DNA of 64,000 bases from the NCBI RefSeq assembly GCF_018617485.1, contig NZ_JACSKH010000001.1, positions 1,550,001-1,614,000 on the forward strand. The letters run 5' to 3'. Shown here in pieces: positions 1 to 9,973 of this stretch. A program made the position numbers and the translations under genes. The stretch comes from Exiguobacterium sp. s124. Its GTDB lineage: Bacteria > Bacillota > Bacilli > Exiguobacteriales > Exiguobacteriaceae. The notes beneath the pieces are model-generated. The model saw only the letters and a program-made list of their open reading frames with translations. It did not search any database and had not been told where the DNA came from. Within the stretch, counting starts at the first letter, position 1. Each line of letters opens with the position of its first letter.

Positions 1-496
1 CTGATGTTTCTGCTTCTGCCGCCTTCTCACGAAGAATTTCCATTCCAACTACCGTCGCACTATATTCTGCGAGGACGAGGTCATCTTCTGTGAATTCGTT
101 TGCCAGTCGACCTAGCACGAGCGTACCTAGACGCTCACCACCACCGATGATTGGGACAATCGTCGTCTTCGAGTTTAGGAATAAATCGTGGTTCTCGACA
201 GGGAACGCCGTATATTCGCTATCAATATCGATATTCGCTGTTGTTTCTTTCACATTAAACAAGTTAGAAGCATACGGTTCTGGGAACTGTCGGTCCACCA
301 AGAATGCCTTCATGCGGTCGTTCTCAATCTGTTGTTTGATCGCAAAGCCGAGTAGGCGACCACGACGGCTTACGATAAACGTATTGGATTCAAGTACTTC
401 ACGCATTTTATCCGCCATTTCTTTAAAGTCAACGTGCGCACTCGCTTCTTGTTGAAGCATCGTGTTTAATTGGCGAGTTTTGTCTAGTAAGTTCAT
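1..496 (-). CDS. codY: CodY, global nutrient-responsive repressor (N-terminal part, cut by window edge)
   Basis: CodY is a GTP- and branched-chain-amino-acid-sensing repressor of stationary-phase and amino-acid genes. About 165 N-terminal residues are visible, starting [15 protein letters not shown] and covering the GAF-type sensor domain, including [16 protein letters not shown] and [15 protein letters not shown]. The C-terminal winged helix-turn-helix lies beyond base 1. The ATG at 496-494 follows GGGAGG with about 11 bases of spacing. It is the last visible gene of xerC-hslV-hslU-codY, 36 bases after hslU, as in B. subtilis codVWXY. A CodY-type box near the operon promoter suggests autoregulation (inference). 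Confidence 0.95.
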   Translation of the reverse strand, partial: MNLLDKTRQLNTMLQQEASAHVDFKEMADKMREVLESNTFIVSRRGRLLGFAIKQQIENDRMKAFLVDRQFPEPYASNLFNVKETTANIDIDSEYTAFPVENHDLFLNSKTTIVPIIGGGERLGTLVLGRLANEFTEDDLVLAEYSATVVGMEILREKAAEAETS

Positions 497-512
497 AATG
501 TCTATTTCCTCC

Positions 513-528
513 CTGTATGTGCATACAG
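513..528 (-). other. Perfect inverted repeat just ahead of the codY ribosome binding site
   Basis: CTGTATGTGCATACAG is a 16-base perfect palindrome between hslU and codY. On the transcript its 3' arm runs straight into the GGGAGG Shine-Dalgarno of codY. It could be a protein-binding palindrome or a weak RNA hairpin that modulates codY translation. No U-tract follows, so it is not a terminator. Function unknown. Confidence 0.4.
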
Positions 529-532
529 AATC

Positions 533-1903
533 TTATAAAATATATTGGCTGAGGTCTCGGTCATCTGCGATTGACCCGACTTTAGCTTGTACGTAAGCGG
601 GTGTGATTTCCACGCTTGTTTGTGGCATGTCTGCCGCTTCAAATGAAAGATCTTCAAGCACACGCTCCATAATAGTATAGAGTCGACGTGCACCGATGTC
701 ATCGGTCTCGCGATTGACATGCGTCGCAATTTTTGCGATTTCTTCAATCGCTTCATGCGTGAATCGGACCGTTATTTCTTCCGACTCTAATAATGCGGTG
801 TATTGCTTGATCAAAGCCTGAGATGGTTCAGTTAAGATTTTGACGAAGTCTTCCTCCGTCAAACTATTCAATTCGACGCGAATCGGGAAGCGACCTTGCA
901 ACTCCGGAATCAAATCAGACGGCTTCGCCATATGGAACGCACCGGCTGCGATGAAGAGAACGTGATCCGTTTTGACAGGTCCGTACTTCGTAACGACCGT
1001 AGACCCTTCGACAATCGGAAGGATATCGCGCTGCACACCTTCACGAGAGACACCAGCATGGTCTTGTGACTTCGTCGCAATTTTATCGATTTCATCGACG
1101 AAGATGATTCCCATCTGTTCACTGCGCTGAACCGCTTCGTCATGCACTTCATTCAAATCTAAAAGATTTTCAGCTTCTTCCGCCACGAGGAGCGGTCTTG
1201 CTTCGCGGACAGTCAACTTACGTTGCTTCCGTTTCTTTGGAACGATTTGCCCGAGCATGTCTTGAAGGTTCGATAACCCTTCCATCCCTTGTCCTTGGAA
1301 CAAATCCATCGTCTGCTTTTCTTCCAGTTCAACTTCAATGACCCGTTCTTCAAGTTCACCAAGTTCAAGAAGACGGCGAAGTTGTGCCCGATCATTTTTT
1401 GACGTATCGGTTGTCGATTCTGGTTGTTGGGTCTGTCCACCGAACAGTGCCTCAAACGGGTTTGAAGCACTCGGTGCAGCTTTCGCTTTCCCTTGCAAGG
1501 CGTCTAACAACCGCTCTGTCGCTGCTCGTTCTGCAGGCTCCTTGACGTCTTCTTTCTTCTCTTCTTTCACGAGACGAACGGACGCTTCGACAAGATCTCG
1601 AACCATTGACTCAACGTCCCGACCGACGTAACCAACTTCCGTAAACTTTGTCGCTTCCACTTTGACGAATGGTGCTCCGACTAACTTAGCTAAACGGCGG
1701 GCGATTTCGGTCTTCCCGACCCCTGTTGGACCAATCATTAAAATGTTTTTCGGTGTGACTTCGTCGCGAAGGTCCGCACTCAATTTCTGGCGACGGTAAC
1801 GGTTACGTAAGGCGATCGACACAGCCCGTTTGGCGTCCTTTTGTCCGATGACGAACTTGTCTAGTTCCGATACGATTTGTCTTGGTGTCAACTCTCGATT
1901 CAT
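533..1903 (-). CDS. hslU: HslU (ClpY), ATPase subunit of the HslUV protease
   Basis: AAA+ unfoldase that feeds substrates into the HslV peptidase in the cytoplasm. The 456-residue protein starts [20 protein letters not shown]. It has Walker [20 protein letters not shown] near residue 57, the I-domain at about 110-240, Walker [12 protein letters not shown] near 260, and the C-terminal ending SQYIL that docks into HslV in this family. Length is normal. Its ATG overlaps the end of hslV by 4 bases, so the two subunits are probably translationally coupled. Operon: xerC-hslV-hslU-codY. Confidence 0.97.
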   Translation of the reverse strand: MNRELTPRQIVSELDKFVIGQKDAKRAVSIALRNRYRRQKLSADLRDEVTPKNILMIGPTGVGKTEIARRLAKLVGAPFVKVEATKFTEVGYVGRDVESMVRDLVEASVRLVKEEKKEDVKEPAERAATERLLDALQGKAKAAPSASNPFEALFGGQTQQPESTTDTSKNDRAQLRRLLELGELEERVIEVELEEKQTMDLFQGQGMEGLSNLQDMLGQIVPKKRKQRKLTVREARPLLVAEEAENLLDLNEVHDEAVQRSEQMGIIFVDEIDKIATKSQDHAGVSREGVQRDILPIVEGSTVVTKYGPVKTDHVLFIAAGAFHMAKPSDLIPELQGRFPIRVELNSLTEEDFVKILTEPSQALIKQYTALLESEEITVRFTHEAIEEIAKIATHVNRETDDIGARRLYTIMERVLEDLSFEAADMPQTSVEITPAYVQAKVGSIADDRDLSQYIL

Positions 1904-2448
1904 TCAGCAACGCCTCCGATCGTTTCTACAATGACTTGATCATTCGTATACACGCAAAGCTCACCGGCAATTTCGAGAGCGGCTCTCGCGATCTCTTCTG
2001 CTGACTTCTCAGCAGAATGGCGGACGAGCGCGCGTCCTGCCGCGAGTGCATAGTTCCCGCCTGACCCGATTGCAAGGATGCCATCGTCTGGCTCAATGAC
2101 TTCTCCATTCCCAGAGACGAGCAACAAATGTTCCGCGTCCATGACAATCAATAGAGCCTCGAGCTGTCGCAACATTTTATCACCGCGCCACTCTTTAGCA
2201 AGCTCGACCGCGGCACGCGGTAAGTTACCGTTATACATTTCAAGTTTCGATTCAAACTTCTCAAACAATGTGAAAGCATCGGCTACGCTACCTGCAAAAC
2301 CGGCAACGACTTTACCACCGTACAGGCGTCTCACTTTCTTCGCCTTGTTTTTCATAATGACGGCATTCCCGAACGTAACTTGGCCATCTCCGCTCATCGC
2401 GCATTGGCCATTGTGTCGAACTGCAAAAATCGTTGTTGCATGAAACAT
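1900..2448 (-). CDS. hslV: HslV (ClpQ), peptidase subunit of the HslUV protease, with an atypical N-terminus
   Basis: Proteasome-beta-like peptidase that forms the dodecameric core closed by HslU. The 182-residue product begins [20 protein letters not shown], followed by the conserved SGDGQVTFG and [14 protein letters not shown] segments. The ATG is well supported by AGGAGG seven bases upstream. Family enzymes use an N-terminal Thr, exposed by Met removal, or a Ser in the B. subtilis homologue. Here Phe follows Met, so Met should be retained, and the TT pair sits at residues 5-6. Activity would need processing between Ala4 and Thr5, or another mechanism. Confidence 0.95.
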   Translation of the reverse strand: MFHATTIFAVRHNGQCAMSGDGQVTFGNAVIMKNKAKKVRRLYGGKVVAGFAGSVADAFTLFEKFESKLEMYNGNLPRAAVELAKEWRGDKMLRQLEALLIVMDAEHLLLVSGNGEVIEPDDGILAIGSGGNYALAAGRALVRHSAEKSAEEIARAALEIAGELCVYTNDQVIVETIGGVAE

Positions 2449-2459
2449 ATCGTAACCTC

Positions 2460-3341
2460 CTACTTTCTTGGATGTGTCGCTTGATAAATCGAACGTAGTC
2501 GTTCTGTCGATACGTGGGTATAGCGTCCAGTCGTGGACAACGATTCATGACCGAGCAACTCTTGGACCGCGCGCAAGTCAGCCCCCCGCTCCAATAAGTC
2601 CGTTGCAAAACTATGTCGCAACGAGTGCGGGGTCAACGGCTTATGTACCCCACTCTGTTTTCTCAAGCGCTTCATGACATACCGAATTTGGTCTGTTGTC
2701 ATCCGATTCCCTTTTTGACTCAAAAATAATGCGTTTTCTGTCGGGAGTCCGACGTCTTTACGTATTTCGATGTACCGTTTCAATGATTGTACGGCATATT
2801 GACCAATCGGAACGTACCGTTCTTTCTTTCCTTTGCCCATCACATGAACGAAAGCTAAGACTTCGTCAAAGGATGAAAGGTTCATCCCACAAAGCTCTGC
2901 GACGCGGATGCCCGTTCCATACAACACTTCGACGATGGCGACGTCTCTCGCCTGTAAAAAAGGATCATCTTGAATGGAAGCCGCTTCTAATAATTGTTCG
3001 ACCTCGGTCGGGACGGCGAACGTCGGCAAGGATTGTCGCTTTTTCGGTGAAGTCAGGTCATGAAACAAGGGCTCTCCCCCGTGCTCCCTTGCCATATACT
3101 TCCCGAACTGTTTAAGGCAAGATACTTTCTGAGACACCGTAGATGTGGCCAATTGTTTCTCATAAAGGACATATAAATAACGCCGCGCCGTCTGTGCATC
3201 GTAGGGATCTTGATGCGTCGATTGGCAATATGCGGCGTACTGGTCGAGCGTTTGCTCGTAGGAGCGTTTCGTATGAGGAGACAGTCGACGTTCAATTTGG
3301 CAGTAGCGTAAAAATGATTGTCGATCCTCTAAGAATCCCAT
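2460..3341 (-). CDS. xerC: XerC-type tyrosine recombinase (CodV)
   Basis: Site-specific recombinase that, with XerD, resolves chromosome dimers at dif. The 293-residue protein starts [20 protein letters not shown], with an N-terminal SAM-like DNA-binding domain to about residue 95. The catalytic set is visible: Arg in [12 protein letters not shown], Lys in [31 protein letters not shown] with the Tyr nucleophile. The ATG at 3341 is preceded by AGGAGG seven bases away; a longer in-frame reading exists upstream but lacks a ribosome site. It is first gene of the xerC-hslVU-codY operon. Confidence 0.95.
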   Translation of the reverse strand: MGFLEDRQSFLRYCQIERRLSPHTKRSYEQTLDQYAAYCQSTHQDPYDAQTARRYLYVLYEKQLATSTVSQKVSCLKQFGKYMAREHGGEPLFHDLTSPKKRQSLPTFAVPTEVEQLLEAASIQDDPFLQARDVAIVEVLYGTGIRVAELCGMNLSSFDEVLAFVHVMGKGKKERYVPIGQYAVQSLKRYIEIRKDVGLPTENALFLSQKGNRMTTDQIRYVMKRLRKQSGVHKPLTPHSLRHSFATDLLERGADLRAVQELLGHESLSTTGRYTHVSTERLRSIYQATHPRK

Positions 3342-3395
3342 TTTATCGCCTCCTCGATGACACGTAAAAACGCATGTTCTCGTCAAATCGAAATT

Positions 3396-3424
3396 AGCAT
3401 AGCATACAGAATGTATGGTGACAA
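3396..3424 (-). promoter_or_regulatory. Sigma-A-type promoter of xerC-hslV-hslU-codY
   Basis: Reading on the minus strand, TTGTCA at 3424-3419 and TATGCT at 3401-3396 are separated by exactly 17 bases. The spacer contains the inverted repeat CATACA-TTC-TGTATG (3403-3417), a possible operator. It lies between the trmFO terminator and the xerC ribosome site. Confidence 0.65.
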
Positions 3425-3437
3425 TAGATAGTCGTTC

Positions 3438-3452
3438 AATAATCTGAAAATT
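3438..3452 (-). promoter_or_regulatory. Candidate CodY-binding box upstream of the xerC-codY operon promoter
   Basis: AATTTTCAGATTATT on the minus strand matches the CodY consensus AATTTTCWGAAAATT at 13 of 15 positions. It lies 14 bases upstream of the -35 hexamer and overlaps the palindrome GAAAATTTTC (3446-3455). Because codY is in the operon downstream, this would be an autoregulatory site (inference). Confidence 0.5.
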
Positions 3453-3496
3453 TTCAAAGTATGAAACAAAATACACAATTGAAATTTTATTTCAAA

Positions 3497-3525
3497 ACAA
3501 AAGAGCCAAAAAATGGCTCTCTTGT
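3497..3525 (-). terminator. Rho-independent terminator after trmFO
   Basis: On the minus strand AAGAGAGCCA is followed by a T-rich loop, GGCTCTT and a T-rich tail. It ends the topA-trmFO unit directly after the trmFO stop codon and isolates the xerC operon. Confidence 0.75.
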
Positions 3526-4836
3526 TCAAAGGTCCTTAAACTGCTGAATCGTTTCTAAAGCTCGGTTGGCGTAACGCTCATACCGTTCTTGTTTTTTCAT
3601 TTTCTTCGGAGCGTCCTCTAACGTTGGGACCAATCCAAAGTTCGCATTCATCGGCTGGAAATGCTTTCCGTCAGCTGTCGTGATGTAGTGCGCCATCGAA
3701 CCGAGCATCGTTTCACGTGGTAACACGACGAGCTCTTCTCCCGCGATCATCTTCGCTGCGTTGATTCCTGCCAACAATCCAGATGCCGCTGACTCAACGT
3801 AACCTTCCACGCCTGTCATTTGACCAGCGAAGAAGAGCGTGTCTCGCGTGCGTGCTTGATACGTCGGTTTCAACAAGCTCGGCGAATTGATGAACGTGTT
3901 GCGGTGCATCACACCATAACGAACGATATCTGCATTCTCAAGTCCAGGAATGAGACGGATGATCCGTTTCTGCTCGCCCCATTTCAAATGCGTCTGGAAA
4001 CCGACAAGATTATAAAGCGTTCCTGCCGAGTTATCCTGACGCAACTGTACGACCGCATAAGGACGTTTACCTGTCTTCGGATCTTCTAAACCGACTGGCT
4101 TCATCGGTCCGAAGAGAAGTGTCTTCTTCCCACGCTGGGCCATTACTTCAAACGGCATACATCCTTCGAAGTAAATCTCCTTTTCGAACTCTTTCAGTGG
4201 AACGACTTCTGCTTTGACCAGTTCTTCATAAAACACGTCAAACTCTTCTTCCGTCATTGGACAGTTCAGGTAAGCAGCTTCACCTTTATCGTAACGTGAC
4301 TTCAAATAGACTTTATCACGATCGATCGTATCTCCGTCTAGAATCGGAGCGGCCGCATCGTAGAAGTAAAGATAATCTTCACCTGTGAACGCTTTGAGCG
4401 ATGCCGACAAATCTGGAGATGTCAGTGGGCCTGTCGCAACGATGACAATCCCTTCAGGAATTTCTTTTAGTTCTTCAGTATGCACTGTGACGTTCTCGTG
4501 GTTCTTCAGTTTCTCGGTGATGAACCCAGCGAATTCATGACGGTCGACAGCGAGTGCGCCACCAGCTGGGACGCTTGCCGTGTCTGCCGCCTTCAAGATG
4601 AGTGAGTCAAGCGTTCGCATCTCTTCTTTCAAAACACCGACCGCGTTTTGAAGACCGTTCGCACGGAGTGAGTTCGAACAAACAAGCTCCGCGAATTGAT
4701 CCGTGTGGTGCGCCGGCGTTTGACGTACCGGTCTCATTTCATACAAATCTACTTGAATACCACGCTTGGCGAGTTGCCAAGCCGCTTCGGAGCCGGCCAA
4801 TCCGGCCCCGATTACAGTTACACGTTGTCGCAACAT
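3526..4836 (-). CDS. trmFO: TrmFO, methylenetetrahydrofolate-tRNA (uracil-54-C5) methyltransferase
   Basis: Folate- and FAD-dependent enzyme making ribothymidine 54 in the T-loop of tRNAs. The 436-residue product starts [20 protein letters not shown], an FAD Rossmann motif, and contains the family segment [17 protein letters not shown] and a C-terminal [20 protein letters not shown]. The ATG overlaps the topA stop (TAATG) and has GAGGAGG just upstream, so it is coupled to topA, as in many Firmicutes. A longer upstream reading inside topA is rejected. Confidence 0.96.
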   Translation of the reverse strand: MLRQRVTVIGAGLAGSEAAWQLAKRGIQVDLYEMRPVRQTPAHHTDQFAELVCSNSLRANGLQNAVGVLKEEMRTLDSLILKAADTASVPAGGALAVDRHEFAGFITEKLKNHENVTVHTEELKEIPEGIVIVATGPLTSPDLSASLKAFTGEDYLYFYDAAAPILDGDTIDRDKVYLKSRYDKGEAAYLNCPMTEEEFDVFYEELVKAEVVPLKEFEKEIYFEGCMPFEVMAQRGKKTLLFGPMKPVGLEDPKTGKRPYAVVQLRQDNSAGTLYNLVGFQTHLKWGEQKRIIRLIPGLENADIVRYGVMHRNTFINSPSLLKPTYQARTRDTLFFAGQMTGVEGYVESAASGLLAGINAAKMIAGEELVVLPRETMLGSMAHYITTADGKHFQPMNANFGLVPTLEDAPKKMKKQERYERYANRALETIQQFKDL

Positions 4837-6932
4837 TAATCCTCCTCTTGCTGATGTACCTCGGTATGGGTACAGTTCGTACATTGATATTTCACGCCGT
4901 CTTTAATTTTCTTCTCGACCATCAAACTGTCGCACACCGGGCACGGTTTCGCAACTGGTTTGTCCCATGAGACGAATTCACATTCTGGATAGTTCGAGCA
5001 CCCATAGAAGAGGCGACCTTTTTTACTTCGACGTTCCACGATTTGTCCGTCCTTACAGTCTGGGCAAGGTACACCAATCTCAACTTGAACTGGCTTAGTG
5101 TTCGTACAGTTCGGGAAGTTTGAGCAAGCCATGAACTTACCGTATCGTCCCATTTTGATGACCATCGGCGAACCACATACTTCACAGTCAATTCCTGCAG
5201 GTTCATCTTTTACTTCGATTTTCTCAATCTCTTCTTCTGCACGTTTTAAGCGCTTCTCGAATGAACGATAAATCGGGGCCACGACTTCTGTCCACTCGAC
5301 TTCTTTATGCTCGATCGAGTCAAGGAGCGTCTCCATGTCTGCCGTGAACTGAACGGTGATGAAGTCATTGAAATATTCGTCAATCATTTCAATCACGAGT
5401 TCACCGAGCTCTGTCGGAAGGAATTTCTTCTCTTCTAAGACGACATAACCACGGCGTTGGATTGTATCGAGTGTCGGCGCATACGTCGACGGGCGACCAA
5501 TACCGAGCTCTTCCATCGCTCGGACGAGTCGTGCTTCTGTATAACGTGGCGGTGGTTGCGTGAAGTGTTGTTTCGGTTCAATCGCTTCGAAGCTGACCGT
5601 ATCTTCGACTTCAAGAGGTGGTAACAAGCCCTCTTTCTCTTGATTCGTATCTTCGATGTCATCGTCTTTCGATTCGATATACACTTTCATGAAACCTGGG
5701 AATTTGACGGTCGAGCCATTCGCACGGAAGATCATACCGTTCGATTCGACGTCGATTTTGACAGTGTCGAGCACTGCCGGCGCCATTTGACTTGCGATCA
5801 AACGCTCCCAAATCAATTTATAAAGGCGCAACTGGTCACGAGACAAATAAGGTTTTAGAGAAGCAGGGTCACGGAGTGCTGAAGTCGGACGAATCGCTTC
5901 GTGCGCATCCTGTGCGTTTGCCGCTTTCTTTTCCTTTTGCTTCTGTGAGGCGACGTATTCTTCACCGAATGTCGATTCGATGTACTCTTTCGCCTCTCCC
6001 TTCGCCAAGTCCGAGATTCGTGTCGAGTCTGTACGCATATACGTGATCAGACCGACCGTCCCCTCTTTCTTACCGAGGTCAATCCCTTCATATAGTTGTT
6101 GGGCGAGCATCATCGTCTTCTTCGCACGGAAATTCAATTTACGTGCCGCATCCTGTTGCAACGAACTTGTCGTGAACGGCAACGAAGCGTTTCGTTTTCG
6201 TTCTTTCTTCGTCACGTCGATGACTTTAAATTCGTCGTTGATGGCGTCAAGAACGGCTTGAGCGTCTTCTTCAGACTTCAATTCCATTTTCTTCCCATCT
6301 TTTCCGTAAAATGAAGTCTCAAACGTTTCCCCATCGTGATTCAAGTCGAGCTTGATTGTCCAATACTCTTCTGGGTCGAACGCATTGATTTCACGTTCAC
6401 GGTCAATAATCATCTTCACGGCAACTGATTGTACTCGTCCGGCAGACAATCCTTTTTTGACTTTCTTCCATAATAGAGGACTCATCCCGTATCCGACGAG
6501 GCGGTCTAAAATACGTCGAGCTTGTTGCGCGTCGACGAGGTCATGATTGATTTTACGTGGATGTTTGAATGATTCTTTAATCGCATCTTTTGTAATCTCG
6601 TTAAAGACGACGCGACATTCCGTCGTTTCGTCTACGCCGAGTGCGCGAGCCAAGTGCCAGGCAATCGCTTCCCCTTCTCTGTCGGGGTCGGCCGCGAGAA
6701 AGATTTTTGTGGCTTTTTTCGCCGCTGTCTTCAATTCTTTTAATACCGGTCCTTTACCACGGATGGTAATATACTTCGGTTCAAAGTCATGTTCGACGTC
6801 TACACCGAGTTGACTCTTCGGTAAGTCGATGACGTGTCCCATCGAAGCTTTGACCATATAATTCGGACCTAAATAACGTTTAATTGTTTTTGCTTTCGCA
6901 GGTGACTCAACGATCACCAAATATTTTGCCAT
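4836..6932 (-). CDS. topA: TopA, DNA topoisomerase I
   Basis: Type IA topoisomerase that relaxes negative supercoils. The 698-residue protein begins [20 protein letters not shown] (Toprim domain, with acidic [15 protein letters not shown]). The catalytic Tyr is in [14 protein letters not shown] near residue 300. Three C-terminal four-cysteine zinc ribbons follow: [29 protein letters not shown] and CPVCDSL..CTNC. The start is supported by GGGGAG. trmFO follows with a one-base overlap. Confidence 0.97.
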   Translation of the reverse strand: MAKYLVIVESPAKAKTIKRYLGPNYMVKASMGHVIDLPKSQLGVDVEHDFEPKYITIRGKGPVLKELKTAAKKATKIFLAADPDREGEAIAWHLARALGVDETTECRVVFNEITKDAIKESFKHPRKINHDLVDAQQARRILDRLVGYGMSPLLWKKVKKGLSAGRVQSVAVKMIIDREREINAFDPEEYWTIKLDLNHDGETFETSFYGKDGKKMELKSEEDAQAVLDAINDEFKVIDVTKKERKRNASLPFTTSSLQQDAARKLNFRAKKTMMLAQQLYEGIDLGKKEGTVGLITYMRTDSTRISDLAKGEAKEYIESTFGEEYVASQKQKEKKAANAQDAHEAIRPTSALRDPASLKPYLSRDQLRLYKLIWERLIASQMAPAVLDTVKIDVESNGMIFRANGSTVKFPGFMKVYIESKDDDIEDTNQEKEGLLPPLEVEDTVSFEAIEPKQHFTQPPPRYTEARLVRAMEELGIGRPSTYAPTLDTIQRRGYVVLEEKKFLPTELGELVIEMIDEYFNDFITVQFTADMETLLDSIEHKEVEWTEVVAPIYRSFEKRLKRAEEEIEKIEVKDEPAGIDCEVCGSPMVIKMGRYGKFMACSNFPNCTNTKPVQVEIGVPCPDCKDGQIVERRSKKGRLFYGCSNYPECEFVSWDKPVAKPCPVCDSLMVEKKIKDGVKYQCTNCTHTEVHQQEED

Positions 6933-6971
6933 ACATCTGCTCCCCTTTTAGAGGTCATTTAAATCCCTACC

Positions 6972-7001
6972 ATAATATTCATGTTCTCACCGGTTTGTCA
7001 A
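6972..7001 (-). promoter_or_regulatory. Promoter of topA-trmFO, overlapping the dprA stop codon
   Basis: TTGACA (7001-6996) and TATTAT (6977-6972) are 18 bases apart on the minus strand. The TGA inside TTGACA is also the stop codon of dprA, so topA is separately transcribed with no room for a dprA terminator. Confidence 0.6.
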
Positions 7002-7792
7002 CGTACAATCCTGAGATCTCGAATAATTTGATCGGAATTCGTCAATGGAATCGCCCCTTCTTCAATCAATCGATTCGGTCCTTCCGCTAGAGGATCAAGC
7101 GGTGAACCCGGTACCGCGAAGACCGTCTTTCCCTGCTCTAGCGCGTGTCCGACCGTGTTCATCGTCCCGCTCTTTCGTCTCGCCTGTAAGACGACGAGTG
7201 TATCACCTAGACCACTCACCAATCGATTTCTTTCCAAAAATTGAAATTTTTGAACAGGTGTGTTCGGGGCATATTCACTCAAGAGAATTCCTTGCTTCGG
7301 AATTCGCAAGAGCATATTTCGATTCGCTGCTGGATAGAGGTTGTTCAGTCCAGCTCCGAGCACCGCCACGGTCGGACAATTTTTATTTAAAGCATGCTCG
7401 TGCACGAGACCATCAATGCCAAGCGCTCCGCCCGAAACCGAAATAGTTTCTTCTATTAAAGAGTGATAGTGTCGCACTAACGATTGACTGATCCGATTCA
7501 ACTCACGACTTCCGACCATTGCGGTCGTTCTTTCTTGTAGTACCTCTAAATCCCCATCGTAAAACAAACAGTATGGCGGGTTTGGAATCTCGAGCAATCG
7601 CTTTGGAAAAGACTCATCTTCCCATGTGACAAAATGAGTATACGATTCGCTTGAGCGAAGAGCCAAACTGGCTCGCTTCCAAACATGTGTAGAAAATTGA
7701 GTGCGATGTGTGTCTAACGTCCCGTTCAAATAATGATGCACGAATTCAACAGGAATGCGCGCAGCAGCAAACCGAGCTATTGTTTGATTCAT
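6998..7792 (-). CDS. dprA: DprA/Smf, ssDNA- and RecA-binding protein of natural transformation (divergent)
   Basis: DprA loads RecA on incoming single-stranded DNA. The 264-residue product starts MNQTIARFAAARI after GGGGAG. The Rossmann core shows PPYCLFYDGD, VGSREL, AVLGAGLNNLYPAANR, LLSEYAP, FLERNRLVSGLGDTLVV and HALEQGKTVFAVPG. The motif usually written ARGID reads GALGID here, so the common Arg is Leu. No C-terminal winged helix is present. It lies between sucD and topA, as in B. subtilis. Function in transformation is by family only. Confidence 0.88.
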   Translation of the reverse strand: MNQTIARFAAARIPVEFVHHYLNGTLDTHRTQFSTHVWKRASLALRSSESYTHFVTWEDESFPKRLLEIPNPPYCLFYDGDLEVLQERTTAMVGSRELNRISQSLVRHYHSLIEETISVSGGALGIDGLVHEHALNKNCPTVAVLGAGLNNLYPAANRNMLLRIPKQGILLSEYAPNTPVQKFQFLERNRLVSGLGDTLVVLQARRKSGTMNTVGHALEQGKTVFAVPGSPLDPLAEGPNRLIEEGAIPLTNSDQIIRDLRIVR

Positions 7793-7806
7793 CACAATCT
7801 CCCCTT

Positions 7807-7838
7807 TAAAAAAATGAGGGATGCAAGCATCCCTCATG
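7807..7838 (-). terminator. Rho-independent terminator after sucCD
   Basis: The stem ATGAGGGATGC / GCATCCCTCAT at 7814-7837 is followed by seven T on the minus strand. The T-run runs into the dprA ribosome site, so dprA must be expressed by read-through or an internal promoter. Confidence 0.85.
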
Positions 7839-7842
7839 ATTC

Positions 7843-8760
7843 TTATGTCGTCGGTTGACCCGTGACACACGCTTCGTATAGACCTTCTTTTTTCAAGACA
7901 CGAATCAACGTTTCACCGATGACAGCTGGTGTTTCAGCTACTTCGATCCCATTCGCGTTCAATGTCTTGATTTTTTCAGCAGCCGTCCCTTTACCGCCTG
8001 AGATGATCGCGCCAGCGTGTCCCATACGTTTGCCTTCAGGAGCCGTCTGTCCGCCGATGAAGCCGATGACCGGTTTCGTCATGTTCGCTTTCACCCATTC
8101 AGCCGCCTCTTCTTCAGCCGTTCCACCGATTTCCCCGATCATGATGACAGCTTTCGTGTCCTCATCATCGTTGAACGCTTTAAGCGTATCGATGAAGTTT
8201 GTTCCATTGACTGGGTCTCCACCGATTCCGACAGCTGTCGATTGACCGATTCCTGCCGTCGTCAACTGATGAACTGCTTCATACGTGAGCGTTCCAGAAC
8301 GTGACACGATTCCGACATGCCCTTTCGTATGAATATAGCCAGGCATGATTCCAAGTTTTGCTTCTCCTGGCGTGATGATTCCAGGACAGTTCGGTCCGAT
8401 CAAACGAGCCGGTTTGTCTTCGAGATAGCGTTTCACTTGAATCATGTCCACTACAGGAATGCCTTCTGTAATACAGATGATGAGTTCAATCCCACTGTCC
8501 GCTGCTTCCATGATCGAGTCAGCAGCGAAAGCTGGAGGTACGTAGATGATTGATGCGTTCGCACCCGTCGCCTCGACCGCCTCAGATACCGTGTTGAAGA
8601 CTGGAACGTTGTCGAGGACCGTCGTTCCACCCTTACCTGGTGTGACACCACCGACTAATTTCGTGTTATACGCAAGCATTTGTTCACCATGGAACAAACC
8701 TTGCTTCCCTGTAATCCCTTGAATGATGACTTTCGTATCTTTATTCGCCCAAATACTCAT
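7843..8760 (-). CDS. sucD: SucD, succinyl-CoA synthetase alpha subunit
   Basis: Catalytic subunit of the TCA-cycle enzyme that interconverts succinyl-CoA and succinate with nucleoside triphosphate formation. The 305-residue protein starts [20 protein letters not shown] (CoA-binding Rossmann domain). It has [20 protein letters not shown] in the ligase domain and the phosphorylated His in [15 protein letters not shown] near residue 248. It follows sucC by 12 bases with GGGGGA upstream of ATG, and is closed by a strong terminator. Confidence 0.97.
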   Translation of the reverse strand: MSIWANKDTKVIIQGITGKQGLFHGEQMLAYNTKLVGGVTPGKGGTTVLDNVPVFNTVSEAVEATGANASIIYVPPAFAADSIMEAADSGIELIICITEGIPVVDMIQVKRYLEDKPARLIGPNCPGIITPGEAKLGIMPGYIHTKGHVGIVSRSGTLTYEAVHQLTTAGIGQSTAVGIGGDPVNGTNFIDTLKAFNDDEDTKAVIMIGEIGGTAEEEAAEWVKANMTKPVIGFIGGQTAPEGKRMGHAGAIISGGKGTAAEKIKTLNANGIEVAETPAVIGETLIRVLKKEGLYEACVTGQPTT

Positions 8761-8772
8761 GTCGTTTCCCCC

Positions 8773-9933
8773 TTATCGAACAAGTGCTGCGATTTTTTCC
8801 GCACCGTCAGCCATCGAGCTAGCTGTCGTGATCGCAAGTCCAGATTCATCGAGAATGCGCTTCCCGGCATCAACGTTCGTTCCTTCTAAGCGAACGACGA
8901 GTGGTAAGTCGAGTCCGATTTCTTTCGTCGCTGCGACAATCCCCTCTGCGATGATGTCACACTTCATGATTCCACCGAAAATGTTAACGAAGATTCCTTT
9001 GACTTGGTCATCTGACAAAATCAATTTGAACGCTTCCGTTACTTTTTCTTTTGTCGCACCGCCGCCTACATCGAGGAAGTTAGCGGGTTCAGCGCCGTAA
9101 TGTTTGATGATATCCATCGTCGCCATCGCAAGGCCAGCACCGTTGACGAGACAACCGATGTTTCCGTCAAGCGCGATGTAGCTGAGGTCATGTTTAGATG
9201 CCTCGACTTCACGTGGATCTTCTTCCGTCGTATCGCGAAGTGATAGGATGTCTGAATGGCGATAGAGTGCGTTGCTATCGAAGTTCAATTTCGCATCAAG
9301 CGCGATGACGTTTCCGTCTTTCGTCGTGACGAGTGGATTGATTTCTGCGATTGTGCAATCTGTCTCGACGTATACTTTGTACAACTTCATGACCATGTCA
9401 CTGAACTTGTTCACAAGTTTCGTCGGGACTTCCATTTTAAATGCGAGACGACGTGCTTGGAATGGACGCAAGCCCACAACCGGGTCGACAATCTCTTTAT
9501 GAATCTTCTCAGGTGTATGTTCAGCGACTTCCTCGATGTCCATACCACCTTCAGATGAACCCATGATGACAATTCGGCCGATCGAACGGTCAAGCACGAG
9601 TCCTAAGTAAAATTCTTGGTCAATCGCAGAACCTTCTTCGATATAGAGACGCTGGACAACTTTTCCTTCCGGACCTGTTTGGTGTGTCACGAGCGTTTTC
9701 CCGAGAATTTCTGAAGCGTATTGCTTCACTTCTTCATCTGTCTTCGCAAGTTTGACGCCACCTGCTTTACCGCGGCCACCTGCGTGGATTTGTGCTTTCA
9801 CAACTTTCAAATCACCGTCAAGCTTGGCAGCAGCTGCTACAGCTTCTTCAACAGTAAAGGCTGGATAACCCGTCGGAACGGCTACCCCAAACTCTCTTAA
9901 CAATTCTTTCGCCTGATACTCATGGATATTCAT
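8773..9933 (-). CDS. sucC: SucC, succinyl-CoA synthetase beta subunit
   Basis: ATP-grasp subunit that binds the nucleotide and pairs with SucD. The 386-residue product starts [20 protein letters not shown], with [18 protein letters not shown] in the ATP-grasp fold, the metal-binding region [10 protein letters not shown], and [18 protein letters not shown] plus [10 protein letters not shown] in the C-terminal domain. The start at 9933 follows AAGGGGGAAAAACAT. A CcpA-type site overlaps its promoter, which suggests repression in rich sugar (inference). Confidence 0.97.
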   Translation of the reverse strand: MNIHEYQAKELLREFGVAVPTGYPAFTVEEAVAAAAKLDGDLKVVKAQIHAGGRGKAGGVKLAKTDEEVKQYASEILGKTLVTHQTGPEGKVVQRLYIEEGSAIDQEFYLGLVLDRSIGRIVIMGSSEGGMDIEEVAEHTPEKIHKEIVDPVVGLRPFQARRLAFKMEVPTKLVNKFSDMVMKLYKVYVETDCTIAEINPLVTTKDGNVIALDAKLNFDSNALYRHSDILSLRDTTEEDPREVEASKHDLSYIALDGNIGCLVNGAGLAMATMDIIKHYGAEPANFLDVGGGATKEKVTEAFKLILSDDQVKGIFVNIFGGIMKCDIIAEGIVAATKEIGLDLPLVVRLEGTNVDAGKRILDESGLAITTASSMADGAEKIAALVR

Positions 9934-9973
9934 ATGTTTTTCCCCCTTAGTCCCCTTTAATATCGGCACGTCT

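Noticed and set aside
3342-3476. N-terminal extension of xerC by 45 residues
   Set aside because: The extension crosses the predicted promoter and lacks a ribosome site, while the ATG at 3341 has AGGAGG and matches the family start.
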